DNA from: Acidobacteriota bacterium
GTDB taxonomy: Bacteria > Acidobacteriota > Terriglobia > Terriglobales > Acidobacteriaceae
DNA length: 10,465 nucleotides
NCBI GenBank assembly: GCA_003225615.1
Contig: QIAS01000188.1
Location: 22,535 to 32,999 of the forward strand
Direction of reading: 5' to 3'
Part shown: positions 1 through 6,759 of the stretch, in pieces
Layout of the letters: each line of letters begins with the position of its first letter
How positions within the stretch are numbered: the first letter of the stretch is position 1
Program-made: the position numbers and the translations under genes
Notes under the pieces: model-generated
Seen by the model: only the letters and a program-made list of their open reading frames with translations
Told to the model about the DNA's origin: nothing
The model's database searches: none

Positions 1-88
1 TACCACAACCACCCCGCTGAAAATGCGCAGTTTACAAAGCTTTCCGGAAGCGCTTTCCCCTTACGGGAGAGGGCGCCGCGCTCCGGTT

Positions 89-775
89 CTATTCTTGCAC
101 TGCATATTCCTTAAGCTTCCGGTACAACGTCGTTTTTCCAATCCCCAGCAAGCGCGCCGCCAGCAGCTTATCGCCATTCAGCTGCGCGATGGTATTAATA
201 ATCGTCTGCTTTTCCAGATCGGCCATGGGAACGATTTTGGCTGAGCCCTCGTTCACGGCGGCCTCCTGGCTCCGCGCCCCGGAGATCGAGCCTGGCAGAT
301 CCCCAAGGTGGATCAGGGGGCCGGTGTTGAGTGCGCAGGCGCGCTCCAGGCTATTCTCCAGTTCGCGTACGTTGCCGGGCCAATCGAAAGCCAGCATGGC
401 CTTCAGTGCATCGTCACTCAAGGTATGCTCCTGTCCGGTAGAGCGCGTTATGCGTTCCAGAAAATGTGCGACCAGCAACGGAATATCCTGCCGCCGTTCG
501 CGCAACGGGGGGATGCGCAGGCTCAGAACATTCAAGCGGAAGTACAGGTCACGGCGGAATGAACCCTGCGCCACCGATTGTTCCAGGTCGCGATTGGTGG
601 CCGCGAGGATTCGTACATTGATGGCAATTCGTTTCGTGCTGCCCACCGGCCGGATTTCCTTTTCCTGAATGGCACGCAGCAATTTAGCCTGCAGATCAAC
701 CGGCAGTTCTCCTACTTCGTCGAGAAAAACGGTGCCGCCTTCAGCAATCGCCAGCAAGCCCTCCTTCGATTGCAT
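89..775 (-). pseudogene. C-terminal half of a frameshifted sigma-54-dependent (NtrC-family) response regulator
   Basis: This 228-residue frame is the continuation of the frame at 741-1505. It begins with MQSKEG, which normally follows GAFTGA directly, and carries the rest of the AAA+ domain: Walker B GGTVFLDE at about residues 14-21, the sensor I-type segment ILAATNRDL, the arginine-rich RRDLYFRLNV segment and the WPGNVRELEN motif, then a Fis-type helix-turn-helix (LLAARLLGIGKTTLYRKLKEY) at the end. It has no receiver and no Walker A, so alone it could bind DNA but not hydrolyse ATP or open a sigma-54 complex. The ATG at 775 has GGGAG six bases upstream on the minus strand, so translation restart inside the overlap is possible. 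The gene stops with TAG at 89-91; nothing convincing lies between 1 and 88. The intact parent would be a two-component transcription activator. Family assignment is very sure; whether the piece is expressed is unknown. Confidence 0.9.
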
Positions 776-1505
776 GGCTCGCTCCCGTGAAGGCGCCTTT
801 CACATAGCCGAACAGCTCGCTTTCGATCAGTGTAGGTACAAGCGAACCGCAATCGACTGGAATGAACGGTTTGTCGCGATACGGGCCGGAAAAGTGGATG
901 GCACGCGCCACCATCTCCTTCCCCGTGCCGCTCTCCCCGAAAATCAGCACAGGATGGCTGCTATGGGCCGCCTTGGCGATAATGCGGTACAGCTTGTCCA
1001 TTTCCGGCGCGCGCCCGACAATGCTGCCGAATCCCTGTTTGGACTTTATTTTTTCACGCAGCAAGCGGTTCTCAGTCTTGAGTTTCAAATGGTTGGATAC
1101 GCGCTCCAACAGCAGCTTCAATTCATCCATGCTGAAGGGCTTGGTGACGTAGTCATAAGCACCGTTTTTCATAGCGTGCACGGCGGACTGAACGGTGCCG
1201 TAGCCGGTCACAACCACCACGACAGCATCGGGGCGTTGCTGCTTGATCTGGTGCAACGCTTCCAAGCCTCCGGCGCCGGGCAGCTTGAGGTCCAGCAATA
1301 TGGCATCAATGTTCTGCGATTCCAGAATGCGGTATGCGTGTTCGGCCGAATCGGCCACGAAGCTGTTGTAGCCCAGCGACTGCGCTACCTCGCGGCAGGC
1401 TTCGCGAATGGCGCGTTCGTCATCCACGATCAAGAGATTCAGAAAATTGGCTCCCTCGATTTGGGGTGTGCTCGGCAAAGTGGCTTCCGCAGTAGACATG
1501 ATCAT
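741..1505 (-). pseudogene. N-terminal half of a frameshifted sigma-54-dependent (NtrC-family) response regulator
   Basis: The frame holds a receiver domain (about residues 22-140: acidic pair D28/D29, phosphoacceptor D72 in LLDLKLPG, T100, K122 in TKPF), a linker, and the start of the AAA+ domain with Walker A GESGTGKE (190-197) and GAFTGA (237-242), the loop that contacts sigma-54. Right after GAFTGA the frame shifts and ends 12 residues later with non-homologous residues (SHAIEGGLAGDC). Removing one copy of a 4-bp tandem repeat (777-784) joins it to the frame ending at 89 to give about 470 residues, the usual NtrC-family length. The start overlaps the upstream kinase stop as ATGA (1502-1505), implying translational coupling. 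A second ATG at 1499 sits 8 bases from GAGAGG and is the better-placed start; the first is only 2 bases away. The upstream kinase is its likely phosphodonor. Confidence 0.92.
777..784. repeat. 4-bp tandem duplication GCTC-GCTC causing a frameshift
   Basis: The plus strand reads CATGGCTCGCTCCCGTGAA around this site. On the coding (minus) strand this is ACG GGA GCG AGC CATG. Deleting one GAGC gives ACG GGA GCC ATG CAA, that is T-G-A-M-Q, which joins GAFTGA to MQSKEG with nothing missing or left over. No slippery heptamer suited to programmed frameshifting is visible. The lesion is therefore a slippage-type insertion, either real or a sequencing or assembly error. Confidence 0.85.
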
Positions 1506-3433
1506 TCCCTCTCAGTTTTTCCGCTTGGAATCTTGTCATCCAGTACTTCTCGAAGCTTTCTGGCCAGTTCGCTTCCGGTGAACGGTTTTCGAAACAGCAC
1601 AATCGATTCGTTCGAGTCTTCCGTGTTGTGCTTGTGGTTGTAACCGGTGATGTAGAGCACCTTGAGGGTGGGTCGCATGGCGCGCATTTGACGGGCGAGT
1701 TCCCTGCCCGACATGCCCGGCAACGAAAGATCGGTTAACAGGAGATCGATGTTGCCGGCCTTGTGACGCTCGGCGATTGTGAGCGCATCCGGACCGTGCA
1801 CTGCTTCCAGCACCCTGTATCCACAGTCGCTCAGAACACGGTGGACAGAATTGCGCACGGAGGAGTTGTCGTCTACCAGCAGCACGGTTTCGCAACCGCC
1901 GGGGATAGCGTCGGAAACAGCCGCTTGGGCTTCCGCTTCTTCCTTCGCGCGCGGCAGCAAAATGCAGACCTGTGTTCCCTGTCCGGGTTCACTTTCAATT
2001 TCGATACTTCCGCCATTCTGTTTTACGACGTTGTAGATCGTGGCCAGTCCCAGGCCATTCCCCTGGCCGGGCCTTTTGGTTGTGAAAAAAGGCTCGAAGA
2101 GCCGCGAACGAGTTTCCGCATCCATGCCGCAGCCGGTGTCGGTGACGCGCAGGCAGACCGTGCCCGCCGCAGAGTCGTCGCCGCACTTCGCTGGCCCGGG
2201 GCAATTTTTCGTCTGTATTGTAATGAGGCCGCCGTCGGCCATGGCATCGCGGCCGTTGAGTACAAGATTGAGCAGGATTTGTTGCACCTGCGTGGGATCG
2301 ATTTTTACTTTCCCCAAATCGTCGGCAAGATGGAAAACAAGGCGAATGTTTTCCCGGATCAAGCGCGACAGCAGGTTGCGCGTATCGGAAACGACATCGT
2401 TCAAAGACAATACGCGCGGTTCCACTACCTGCTGGCGGCCAATCGCCAATAGTTGCTGGATGAGCGCGGCGCCCTGCTCGCCCGCCATGCGAATTTCTTC
2501 CGCGTGGTTCCGCAGCCGGCTGCCCTTCTCCAGGCCCGAAGTCAGCAAGTCGCAGTACAACATGATGCCGGTAAGAAGATTGTTGAAGTCATGCGCGACA
2601 CCTCCGACCAATCGTCCGATAGCTTCGATTTTTTGCGCTTCTCGCAACCGCTGTTCCGCCCGCTTTTGTTCGGTGATCTCCTCTGTCATGCCAATGACGA
2701 ATTCGGGGCTGCCGTCGGGTCCTCGGACCAGGGAAACATTCAGGCGCACCCAGCCAGAGCTTTTATCCTTCCGCAGATAACGAATTTCGATCTGGTAGGA
2801 GTCGCGTTTGCCGGCTACAACCTCTTGAAAAAGTTGCAGGTCGGCATCCACATCATCAGGATGAGTGAAATCGCGGAAGTGCATGCCGCGCAACTCCTCC
2901 CGGCTGTAGCCCAGCATGCGCTGCACGGCGGGATTGCTTTCCACCACCCGCCCATCGATGGTGCACTGGGTGATGCCCATGGCTGCGGCCTGAAAGATTG
3001 TGCGGAATCGTTTTTCGCTGTCTCGGAATACGCGGCGGCGTTCGCGCTGGGTTATGTCGTGCAAGGAAATAACCAGCAATGACCTGTCCTGGACCCCAAA
3101 ACGCGCGCAAAAAGCCTCCATCCGCAAGCTCGTGCCATCTTGCCGCTTACCAGTAAGTTCGCATCCCGGGTAACCGCAGGCCGTTCCAGAAGTCTGACGC
3201 ACATCGAGCAACGTGCAAGCGCGGTTGTGAGGAATGAAGTTGCCCAGAGGCTGGCCCTGGAGCGCTGCGGCGCTCTTGTAACCGAATAGCAAAGCTGCGC
3301 CATGGTTGGCATGGAAGATCCTTCCCTTCTCCACCAGCAGCAAGCTCTCAGGACAGGCGTCGAAGGCGGCGCTCCGGCAAAGGGTATCCATGAGGCTCGT
3401 GTCGCTGGTCCGGAATGGAATCGCAATGCTCAC
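1502..3433 (-). CDS. Soluble hybrid histidine kinase (PAS-PAS-HisKA-HATPase-receiver)
   Basis: A 643-residue cytoplasmic sensor kinase with no signal peptide or membrane segment. Domains in order: a PAS-like domain at about 25-128, with cysteines at 86 and 91 in ACGYPGC; a well-formed PAS/PAC domain at about 140-258 (FRTIFQAAAMGI to MTEEITEQKRAEQ); the dimerisation/phosphoacceptor domain with H281 in VAHDFNNLL; the ATPase domain with N box around N393, G1 DTGCGM (432-437) and G2 GNGLGLA (458-464); and a C-terminal receiver at about 516-632 with D521/D522, phosphoacceptor D568 and K616. The HDFNN box is typical of NtrB/CckA-like hybrid kinases. The start is a GTG at 3433, supported by AGGGAG five bases upstream. 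The stop overlaps the downstream response regulator by ATGA, so the two are one operon and probably one signalling pair. The ligand sensed by the PAS domains cannot be told from sequence. All key catalytic residues are present. Confidence 0.93.
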   Translation of the reverse strand: MSIAIPFRTSDTSLMDTLCRSAAFDACPESLLLVEKGRIFHANHGAALLFGYKSAAALQGQPLGNFIPHNRACTLLDVRQTSGTACGYPGCELTGKRQDGTSLRMEAFCARFGVQDRSLLVISLHDITQRERRRVFRDSEKRFRTIFQAAAMGITQCTIDGRVVESNPAVQRMLGYSREELRGMHFRDFTHPDDVDADLQLFQEVVAGKRDSYQIEIRYLRKDKSSGWVRLNVSLVRGPDGSPEFVIGMTEEITEQKRAEQRLREAQKIEAIGRLVGGVAHDFNNLLTGIMLYCDLLTSGLEKGSRLRNHAEEIRMAGEQGAALIQQLLAIGRQQVVEPRVLSLNDVVSDTRNLLSRLIRENIRLVFHLADDLGKVKIDPTQVQQILLNLVLNGRDAMADGGLITIQTKNCPGPAKCGDDSAAGTVCLRVTDTGCGMDAETRSRLFEPFFTTKRPGQGNGLGLATIYNVVKQNGGSIEIESEPGQGTQVCILLPRAKEEAEAQAAVSDAIPGGCETVLLVDDNSSVRNSVHRVLSDCGYRVLEAVHGPDALTIAERHKAGNIDLLLTDLSLPGMSGRELARQMRAMRPTLKVLYITGYNHKHNTEDSNESIVLFRKPFTGSELARKLREVLDDKIPSGKTERE

Positions 3434-3671
3434 GAGATCTCCCTGACTGGTGTTCTACTCGCAGAGAAACTGCAGAGCTTGTACTGGTTGCGACAGAGGC
3501 TGACATCCCGAAAGGGGAACCTGGGGAAAGATCGGAGACGATACTGGGGGACGCTCCCCATTTGGGACAACTATAGGGCTGGGACCGGGGAATACTAAGT
3601 GCAGCCGTCACATGGTTTTGTGACAAACGGACAGGCGGTAGTTGGCGATCAAGAACCCAAAAAGGAACAAA
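3434..3671. other. Upstream region of the kinase-regulator operon, no gene seen
   Basis: I see no credible coding sequence between the kinase start and the lipoprotein terminator. It should contain the promoter of the kinase/regulator unit on the minus strand. A TATAGT hexamer lies at about 3571-3576 on the minus strand but has no convincing -35 partner. No sigma-54 (GG-N10-GC) match was found. Two short inverted repeats stand out: TGGGG/CCCCA at 3545-3549 and 3556-3560, and the stronger dyad at 3607-3624 listed separately. Confidence 0.5.
3607..3624. promoter_or_regulatory. Inverted repeat GTCACA-N6-TGTGAC, possible operator
   Basis: Perfect 6-bp arms separated by six bases (GTCACA at 3607-3612, TGTGAC at 3619-3624), flanked by CC at 3605-3606 and, two bases further out on the right, ACGG. 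It sits about 175 bp upstream of the hybrid kinase start, a normal place for a regulator site. The arms are oriented opposite to a CRP/FNR-type TGTGA-N6-TCACA site, so I do not assign it to that family. It could equally be an RNA hairpin. Confidence 0.35.
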
Positions 3672-3696
3672 AATGGGCGCGACCGGCGCGCCCATT
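3672..3696 (-). terminator. Intrinsic terminator after the lipoprotein gene
   Basis: AATGGGCGCG (3672-3681) and CGCGCCCATT (3687-3696) form a perfect 10-bp stem with a 5-base loop. On the minus strand the stem runs into a T-rich tract (TTTTGTTCCTTTTT), which makes it a rho-independent terminator for the gene ending at 3768. It lies 72 bases past the TAG and would insulate the lipoprotein from the kinase operon. Confidence 0.85.
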
Positions 3697-3721
3697 CTGG
3701 AAACTTACTGCCTGAAACCGA

Positions 3722-3766
3722 CTAGCCACGCACTGGAACTGATTGCGTCACTTTGAAGGTGAGACG
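3722..3766 (-). pseudogene. Out-of-frame remnant of the lipoprotein C-terminus
   Basis: Just beyond the TAG at 3768-3770, and in a different frame, the minus strand reads RLTFKVTQSVPVRG followed by TAG. From general familiarity with acidobacterial glycine-zipper lipoproteins, these tend to end in a short strand of the type ESRLTFRLTQPVTV after the glycine-rich segment, so this looks like the lost C-terminus. Only four bases separate the last sense codon of the lipoprotein from this remnant, where I would expect roughly 15 residues, so a deletion with frameshift is the simplest reading. The family comparison is from memory and not from a search. Confidence 0.5.
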
Positions 3767-3767
3767 C

Positions 3768-4397
3768 CTAAGCCACCCCCGTGCCTCCGGCTGCACCAAC
3801 GGCAGTGCCGATGAGGGCGCCTTTACCACCACCAGCCAACCCTCCGATCAGCGCGCCCGCTCCCGCGCCGCCGCCAATCATTTCCAAATTCCGTTTCTCG
3901 TGCGAACCACCTTTGACAAAGAGGCTCGAAGTCTGCACCGCTACCGCTTTCCCGCTGATGGAAATCTTGTCCAGTGTCAGGCGCAGATAGCCGGGATCCT
4001 GCAGGTGTCCGGAAGCTTTGGCTTCCACTACGCGTCCGGTGACGGTAGCCCCGCGCGGCACCACGGTCTGCCCTTGGATGATTACGGGCTCGTCCAGCAC
4101 CGCGTCGAACGTGTCGCCCGAGTGGGACGAGGCGCTAGAAACCCCCGACTGCAAACGAATCGTGAGAGGAGTCCCTGCGGGCAAACTGGAGGGCATCGGA
4201 ACCAGAGAGCCCGTCGGCGAAATGCCATTCTTCTGAGCGTCATGGTCAAACGGCAGTTTTTGGTCGTCGCCAGCCTGCGCCTTTTCGTCTGCGCCTTGCG
4301 CGTTTGGCTGCCGCGCGCAGCCCACAGCCAGCGCTACAACCATCACAAGAACGATAAAACCACCGGCATTCCGCCGATTAATCCAGCAACACTTCAT
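3768..4397 (-). CDS. Glycine-zipper lipoprotein, C-terminally truncated
   Basis: A 209-residue exported lipoprotein of unknown function. The N-terminus has a hydrophobic signal (GGFIVLVMVVALAVGC) ending in lipobox LAVGC. A low-complexity acidic linker follows, then a conserved beta-rich domain (GTPLTIRLQSGVSS to SGKAVAVQTSSLF) with the motif PRGATVTGRV, and a glycine zipper near the end (IGGGAGAGALIGG, GALIGTAVGAAGG) that could insert in or line a membrane. The start is ATG at 4397, seven bases from a perfect AGGAGG at 4405-4410; a longer reading from 4442 would run through the upstream repeats and is not supported. The frame stops abruptly after GGTGVA, right after the zipper, with a plausible lost C-terminal strand in another frame at 3722-3766. 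The gene is flanked by terminators on both sides and so is monocistronic. Family recognition is moderate; the role is unknown. Confidence 0.8.
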   Translation of the reverse strand: MKCCWINRRNAGGFIVLVMVVALAVGCARQPNAQGADEKAQAGDDQKLPFDHDAQKNGISPTGSLVPMPSSLPAGTPLTIRLQSGVSSASSHSGDTFDAVLDEPVIIQGQTVVPRGATVTGRVVEAKASGHLQDPGYLRLTLDKISISGKAVAVQTSSLFVKGGSHEKRNLEMIGGGAGAGALIGGLAGGGKGALIGTAVGAAGGTGVA

Positions 4398-4411
4398 CGA
4401 ATGGCCTCCTG

Positions 4412-4445
4412 TTAACGGTGCCCACTTATTAACGATACCCACTTA
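4412..4445. repeat. Two abutting 17-bp direct repeats in the lipoprotein leader
   Basis: TTAACGGTGCCCACTTA (4412-4428) is followed without a gap by TTAACGATACCCACTTA (4429-4445), with two mismatches. The pair lies between the sigma-54-like dyad (4447-4465) and the ribosome-binding site (4405-4410), so it would cover the predicted transcription start and the 5' leader. It could be a tandem protein-binding site or a simple local duplication. Confidence 0.7.
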
Positions 4446-4446
4446 G

Positions 4447-4465
4447 CTGGCACGAAGAATGCCAA
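4447..4465 (-). promoter_or_regulatory. Candidate sigma-54 (-24/-12) promoter and dyad TGGCA-N7-TGCCA
   Basis: On the minus strand TTGGCATTCTTCGTGCC has GG and GC separated by exactly ten bases, as a -24/-12 promoter needs, and would start transcription near 4438, about 40 bases before the lipoprotein ATG. Because the site is a dyad (TGGCA 4448-4452, TGCCA 4460-4464) the plus strand also fits, and better: CTGGCACGAAGAATGCC agrees with consensus YTGGCACGRNNNTTGCW except at two positions of the -12 box. No plus-strand gene lies downstream. Two sigma-54 activators are coded nearby. It may instead be a repressor or activator site. Confidence 0.45.
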
Positions 4466-4565
4466 CCTTTGTCTCTGAAACTAAATCAGTTAGCGGGAAC
4501 TGAGGCAGGCGACTATGTAGTTTTTGCAGGCTTATTTATTAGCCGACGGCCGATCACAAATAAAA

Positions 4566-4595
4566 GCGGAGGAGCGGCTTCCGTCGCTCCTCCGC
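4566..4595 (-). terminator. Intrinsic terminator after the beta-propeller gene
   Basis: GCGGAGGAGCG (4566-4576) pairs perfectly with CGCTCCTCCGC (4585-4595) across an 8-base loop. On the minus strand the stem is followed by TTTTATTTGTG. It sits 22 bases past the stop codon of the gene at 4617-6617. Confidence 0.9.
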
Positions 4596-4616
4596 CGCAA
4601 AGCTAAAGCACGAACC

Positions 4617-6617
4617 TTATTCGCTTGAGCCACCACCCGCGGCAGCACTCTGCGATTCGTTTTCGGGTTGGGCGATCACGCCATCAAACGGCGTTGCCGC
4701 CATAAAACGGCCGTGCACCACACTGATGCGGCGCAGCGGGAAGCCGGAATCCGGCCCACGATCCCAATTGCGCCCCCCATCCGTACTGACGAATACCACG
4801 CCGGTTGCGCTGCTGGTGGCGAGTAACCGTTTGCGGCTGCCATCGTACGCAATCGAGGTCAGGTCTTTATCGGGCAAACCGCCAGCCATGTGGTGCCAGC
4901 TTTGACCGGAATCCGCACTGTAGAAACCGCCCTCACGGCAGGCTACGAAAATCTGCCCATCCGGTGTCAAGGTCAAGCCTCGCACGTTGGGCGGATAGTA
5001 CGCCAGTTTTGCATCTTTCCAGGTTTTGCCACTGTCGTTCGAGACCAGCACAGCGGAACGCGTGGCGGCTACGATCAGCTCACGATGCGCGCGCACGGCG
5101 ATAAAGTCCTGCTGTCCGGTAATCGCACCGCCCTTCCAGAGCTTGCCCTGGTCGGTGCTGGTAAAAAGGCCCGCCGAGCTCGCAGCCATCCAACGATCGC
5201 CAGCGATCTCGATGTCGCTCACACGACCTTCGAGCACGGACCGGCTTACAGTTTTGGAAGCCACGGCTTTCTTGTTTCCCTTCCTCACGCTGTAACTGAT
5301 CTTTTCAGTGACAATGTTGTTAATGGGACGCCATTCAGTGGCGTTACGGTCGAGAAAAAAGACGCCGCGATTGGTGCCGGCGAGTAAAGTGCCGCTGCTC
5401 GTTTGCTTCAAACTAAAGACGTCGCGTCCACCCAGGCCCGCACTCTTCTGGGACCAGTGTTGTCCCGCGTCACGAGACATGAAGACGCCGCCCCATTCGC
5501 GATCGTTCACAATGCCCGCGTACACGGTATTGAGATCTTTTTCGTCGGCCAGAATCGTATTCACGTAGCGATGAGTGTAGCCATGATTCGAAGCGCTGAA
5601 GGTCTGGGCGCCATCGTCGCTGGCCAGCACGCCCCCGCGGTCAGTAGCCAGAAGCACACGTTGTGAATTGCGCGGATCTACCAGAACATCATTGACCACG
5701 ACTTCCGGATTGCTGACCCGCTTCCACGTCTTGCCCTGGTCCGCGGTCTTCCACAAGCCTTCAGTGGTCCCGGCGTAAACGATGGAAGGATTGCTCGGGT
5801 CTTCCTTCAGCACGCGAGTGCGGCGCGCCGAGAACGGAATGCCCTGAATTTTCGCGAACAGATCGCCGGCGCTCGTGCTCTTGTAAATGCCCGAGCAGGC
5901 GCTGGCGAACACAACCGAAGGATTTGTCGGATCGACGATGATCGAGAACACATCAGAATCGTCGATCATTCCTTTGTTGATGTGGCGCCACGTCTTGCCG
6001 CCGTCGTCCGTCTTCCATGCCAGGTGCCACGTTCCCGCGTAGACGGCATCCGGGTTCTGCGGATCGATAGCGATTGATTCAATATTCTTGATCTCTGCAT
6101 GACTCGCCGGAGAAATTCGCTGCCAATTATTTCCGCCGTCATTGCTGCGGTAGACGCCGTCGAGCGCCCCGGCTACGAGCACCTTTGAGTCAGAGCTTGC
6201 GATTGCCAGCGCGCGAATGGACTTGTTGTGCATGTCCGACAAAGTGTCCCAACTCTTGCCGCCGTTGTGGGTGCGGAACAAGTCGCCAGCCTGCTGGTTC
6301 TCCAGGCTCCACGCGGCGACGTACATAATCTTGGGATTCTTGGGATCGATGGCAATGTGGTCGAGAACGTAATCATCGCCGCTGCCCAGATGGGCAAAAC
6401 GCGACCAATCGTGGCCGCCGTCATTGGAAACGAAAATCACGCCCGTGTTCGTGCCTAGAAAAATCTGATCGGGGTTGTGCGGGTTATAGGCCAGGCTCCG
6501 AACATCGCCCCCGTCCGGCCCCAGTACGGTCCACTGGCCGGCCCATGCGGCCGCCGTACAGATGAGAGTAAATGTTAAGGGAATCAATAGCTTACGCGCC
6601 AACTTCAGGAAATTCAT
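4617..6617 (-). CDS. Secreted Asp-box (sortilin/VPS10-like, BNR) beta-propeller protein
   Basis: A 666-residue exported protein. The N-terminus is a signal peptide (KLARKLLIPLTFTLICTAAAWA) with a probable cut after AWA at about residue 26. The rest is a string of beta-propeller blades marked by Asp-boxes: SNDGGHDW (64-71), THNGGKSW (116-123), SNDGGNNW (158-165), KTDDGGKTW (202-210), KTADQGKTW (290-298), SRDAGQHW, STDQGKLW, SNDSGKTW, SADSGQSW and STDGGRNW, spaced about 40-60 residues apart, often after DPxNPxxxYAG strands. This is the WD40/YVTN/BNR-like VPS10 and Ycf48-type fold. No sialidase catalytic residues are evident, so I would not call it an enzyme; a binding or scaffolding role in the envelope is likely. 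The C-terminus is low-complexity (AAAGGGSSE). The start is ATG at 6617, with only a distant GAGGGG, 12 bases upstream. Residues 196-293 are duplicated in the neighbouring gene. Confidence 0.85.
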   Translation of the reverse strand: MNFLKLARKLLIPLTFTLICTAAAWAGQWTVLGPDGGDVRSLAYNPHNPDQIFLGTNTGVIFVSNDGGHDWSRFAHLGSGDDYVLDHIAIDPKNPKIMYVAAWSLENQQAGDLFRTHNGGKSWDTLSDMHNKSIRALAIASSDSKVLVAGALDGVYRSNDGGNNWQRISPASHAEIKNIESIAIDPQNPDAVYAGTWHLAWKTDDGGKTWRHINKGMIDDSDVFSIIVDPTNPSVVFASACSGIYKSTSAGDLFAKIQGIPFSARRTRVLKEDPSNPSIVYAGTTEGLWKTADQGKTWKRVSNPEVVVNDVLVDPRNSQRVLLATDRGGVLASDDGAQTFSASNHGYTHRYVNTILADEKDLNTVYAGIVNDREWGGVFMSRDAGQHWSQKSAGLGGRDVFSLKQTSSGTLLAGTNRGVFFLDRNATEWRPINNIVTEKISYSVRKGNKKAVASKTVSRSVLEGRVSDIEIAGDRWMAASSAGLFTSTDQGKLWKGGAITGQQDFIAVRAHRELIVAATRSAVLVSNDSGKTWKDAKLAYYPPNVRGLTLTPDGQIFVACREGGFYSADSGQSWHHMAGGLPDKDLTSIAYDGSRKRLLATSSATGVVFVSTDGGRNWDRGPDSGFPLRRISVVHGRFMAATPFDGVIAQPENESQSAAAGGGSSE
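5739..6033. repeat. 295-bp duplicated segment, source copy in the beta-propeller gene
   Basis: This stretch matches 6898-7192 in direct orientation, offset 1159 bp, with nine mismatches that I counted by eye (5745, 5817, 5868, 5976, 5979, 5985, 5991, 5992, 6018), about 97% identity. It encodes residues 196-293 of the propeller protein, where it continues the blade pattern smoothly at both ends (YAG|TWHLAW and KTAD|QGKTW). That makes this copy the likely origin. Confidence 0.95.
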
Positions 6618-6710
6618 ATGGTGACTGAGCCCCTCAGCAGAAGTGTGTGCTATTGCCCAGAGTGACAGCGTAATCTCCCCCGATCAAGTTACTTTAGAAC
6701 GACCAAAAAA

Positions 6711-6743
6711 TGGGCCGGTCGGGTTGCAGACCCGACCAGCCCA
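6711..6743 (-). terminator. Intrinsic terminator after the outer-membrane protein gene
   Basis: The arms at 6711-6724 and 6730-6743 pair over 14 positions with one C/A mismatch (TGGGC c GGTCGGGT against ACCCGACC a GCCCA) around loop TGCAG. On the minus strand the stem is followed by TTTTTTGGTCG. It lies 17 bases past the stop at 6760 and separates this gene from the propeller gene. Confidence 0.9.
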
Positions 6744-6759
6744 ACGCTGTTGTGATGCT

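Noticed and set aside
41..60. Palindromic bases TTCCGGAA and AAGCGCTT downstream of the broken regulator as its terminator
   Set aside because: The stems are short, overlap each other and are not followed by a T tract on the minus strand within the visible sequence.
741..790. Programmed ribosomal frameshifting to make a full-length regulator
   Set aside because: No slippery run or stimulatory hairpin is apparent, and an exact 4-bp tandem duplication explains the shift more simply.
669..1643. Long plus-strand open frame opposite the regulator and kinase genes
   Set aside because: It lies wholly antisense to a gene with clear receiver and AAA+ motifs, has no recognisable domain, and arises from high-GC codon bias on the other strand.
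4398..4442. Longer lipoprotein start at 4442
   Set aside because: It would translate the tandem repeats and the AGGAGG site and push the lipobox too far from the N-terminus.
4617..6617. Calling the propeller protein an exo-alpha-sialidase
   Set aside because: Asp-boxes are structural and occur in many non-enzymatic propellers; I see no arginine triad or FRIP-type motif of sialidases.
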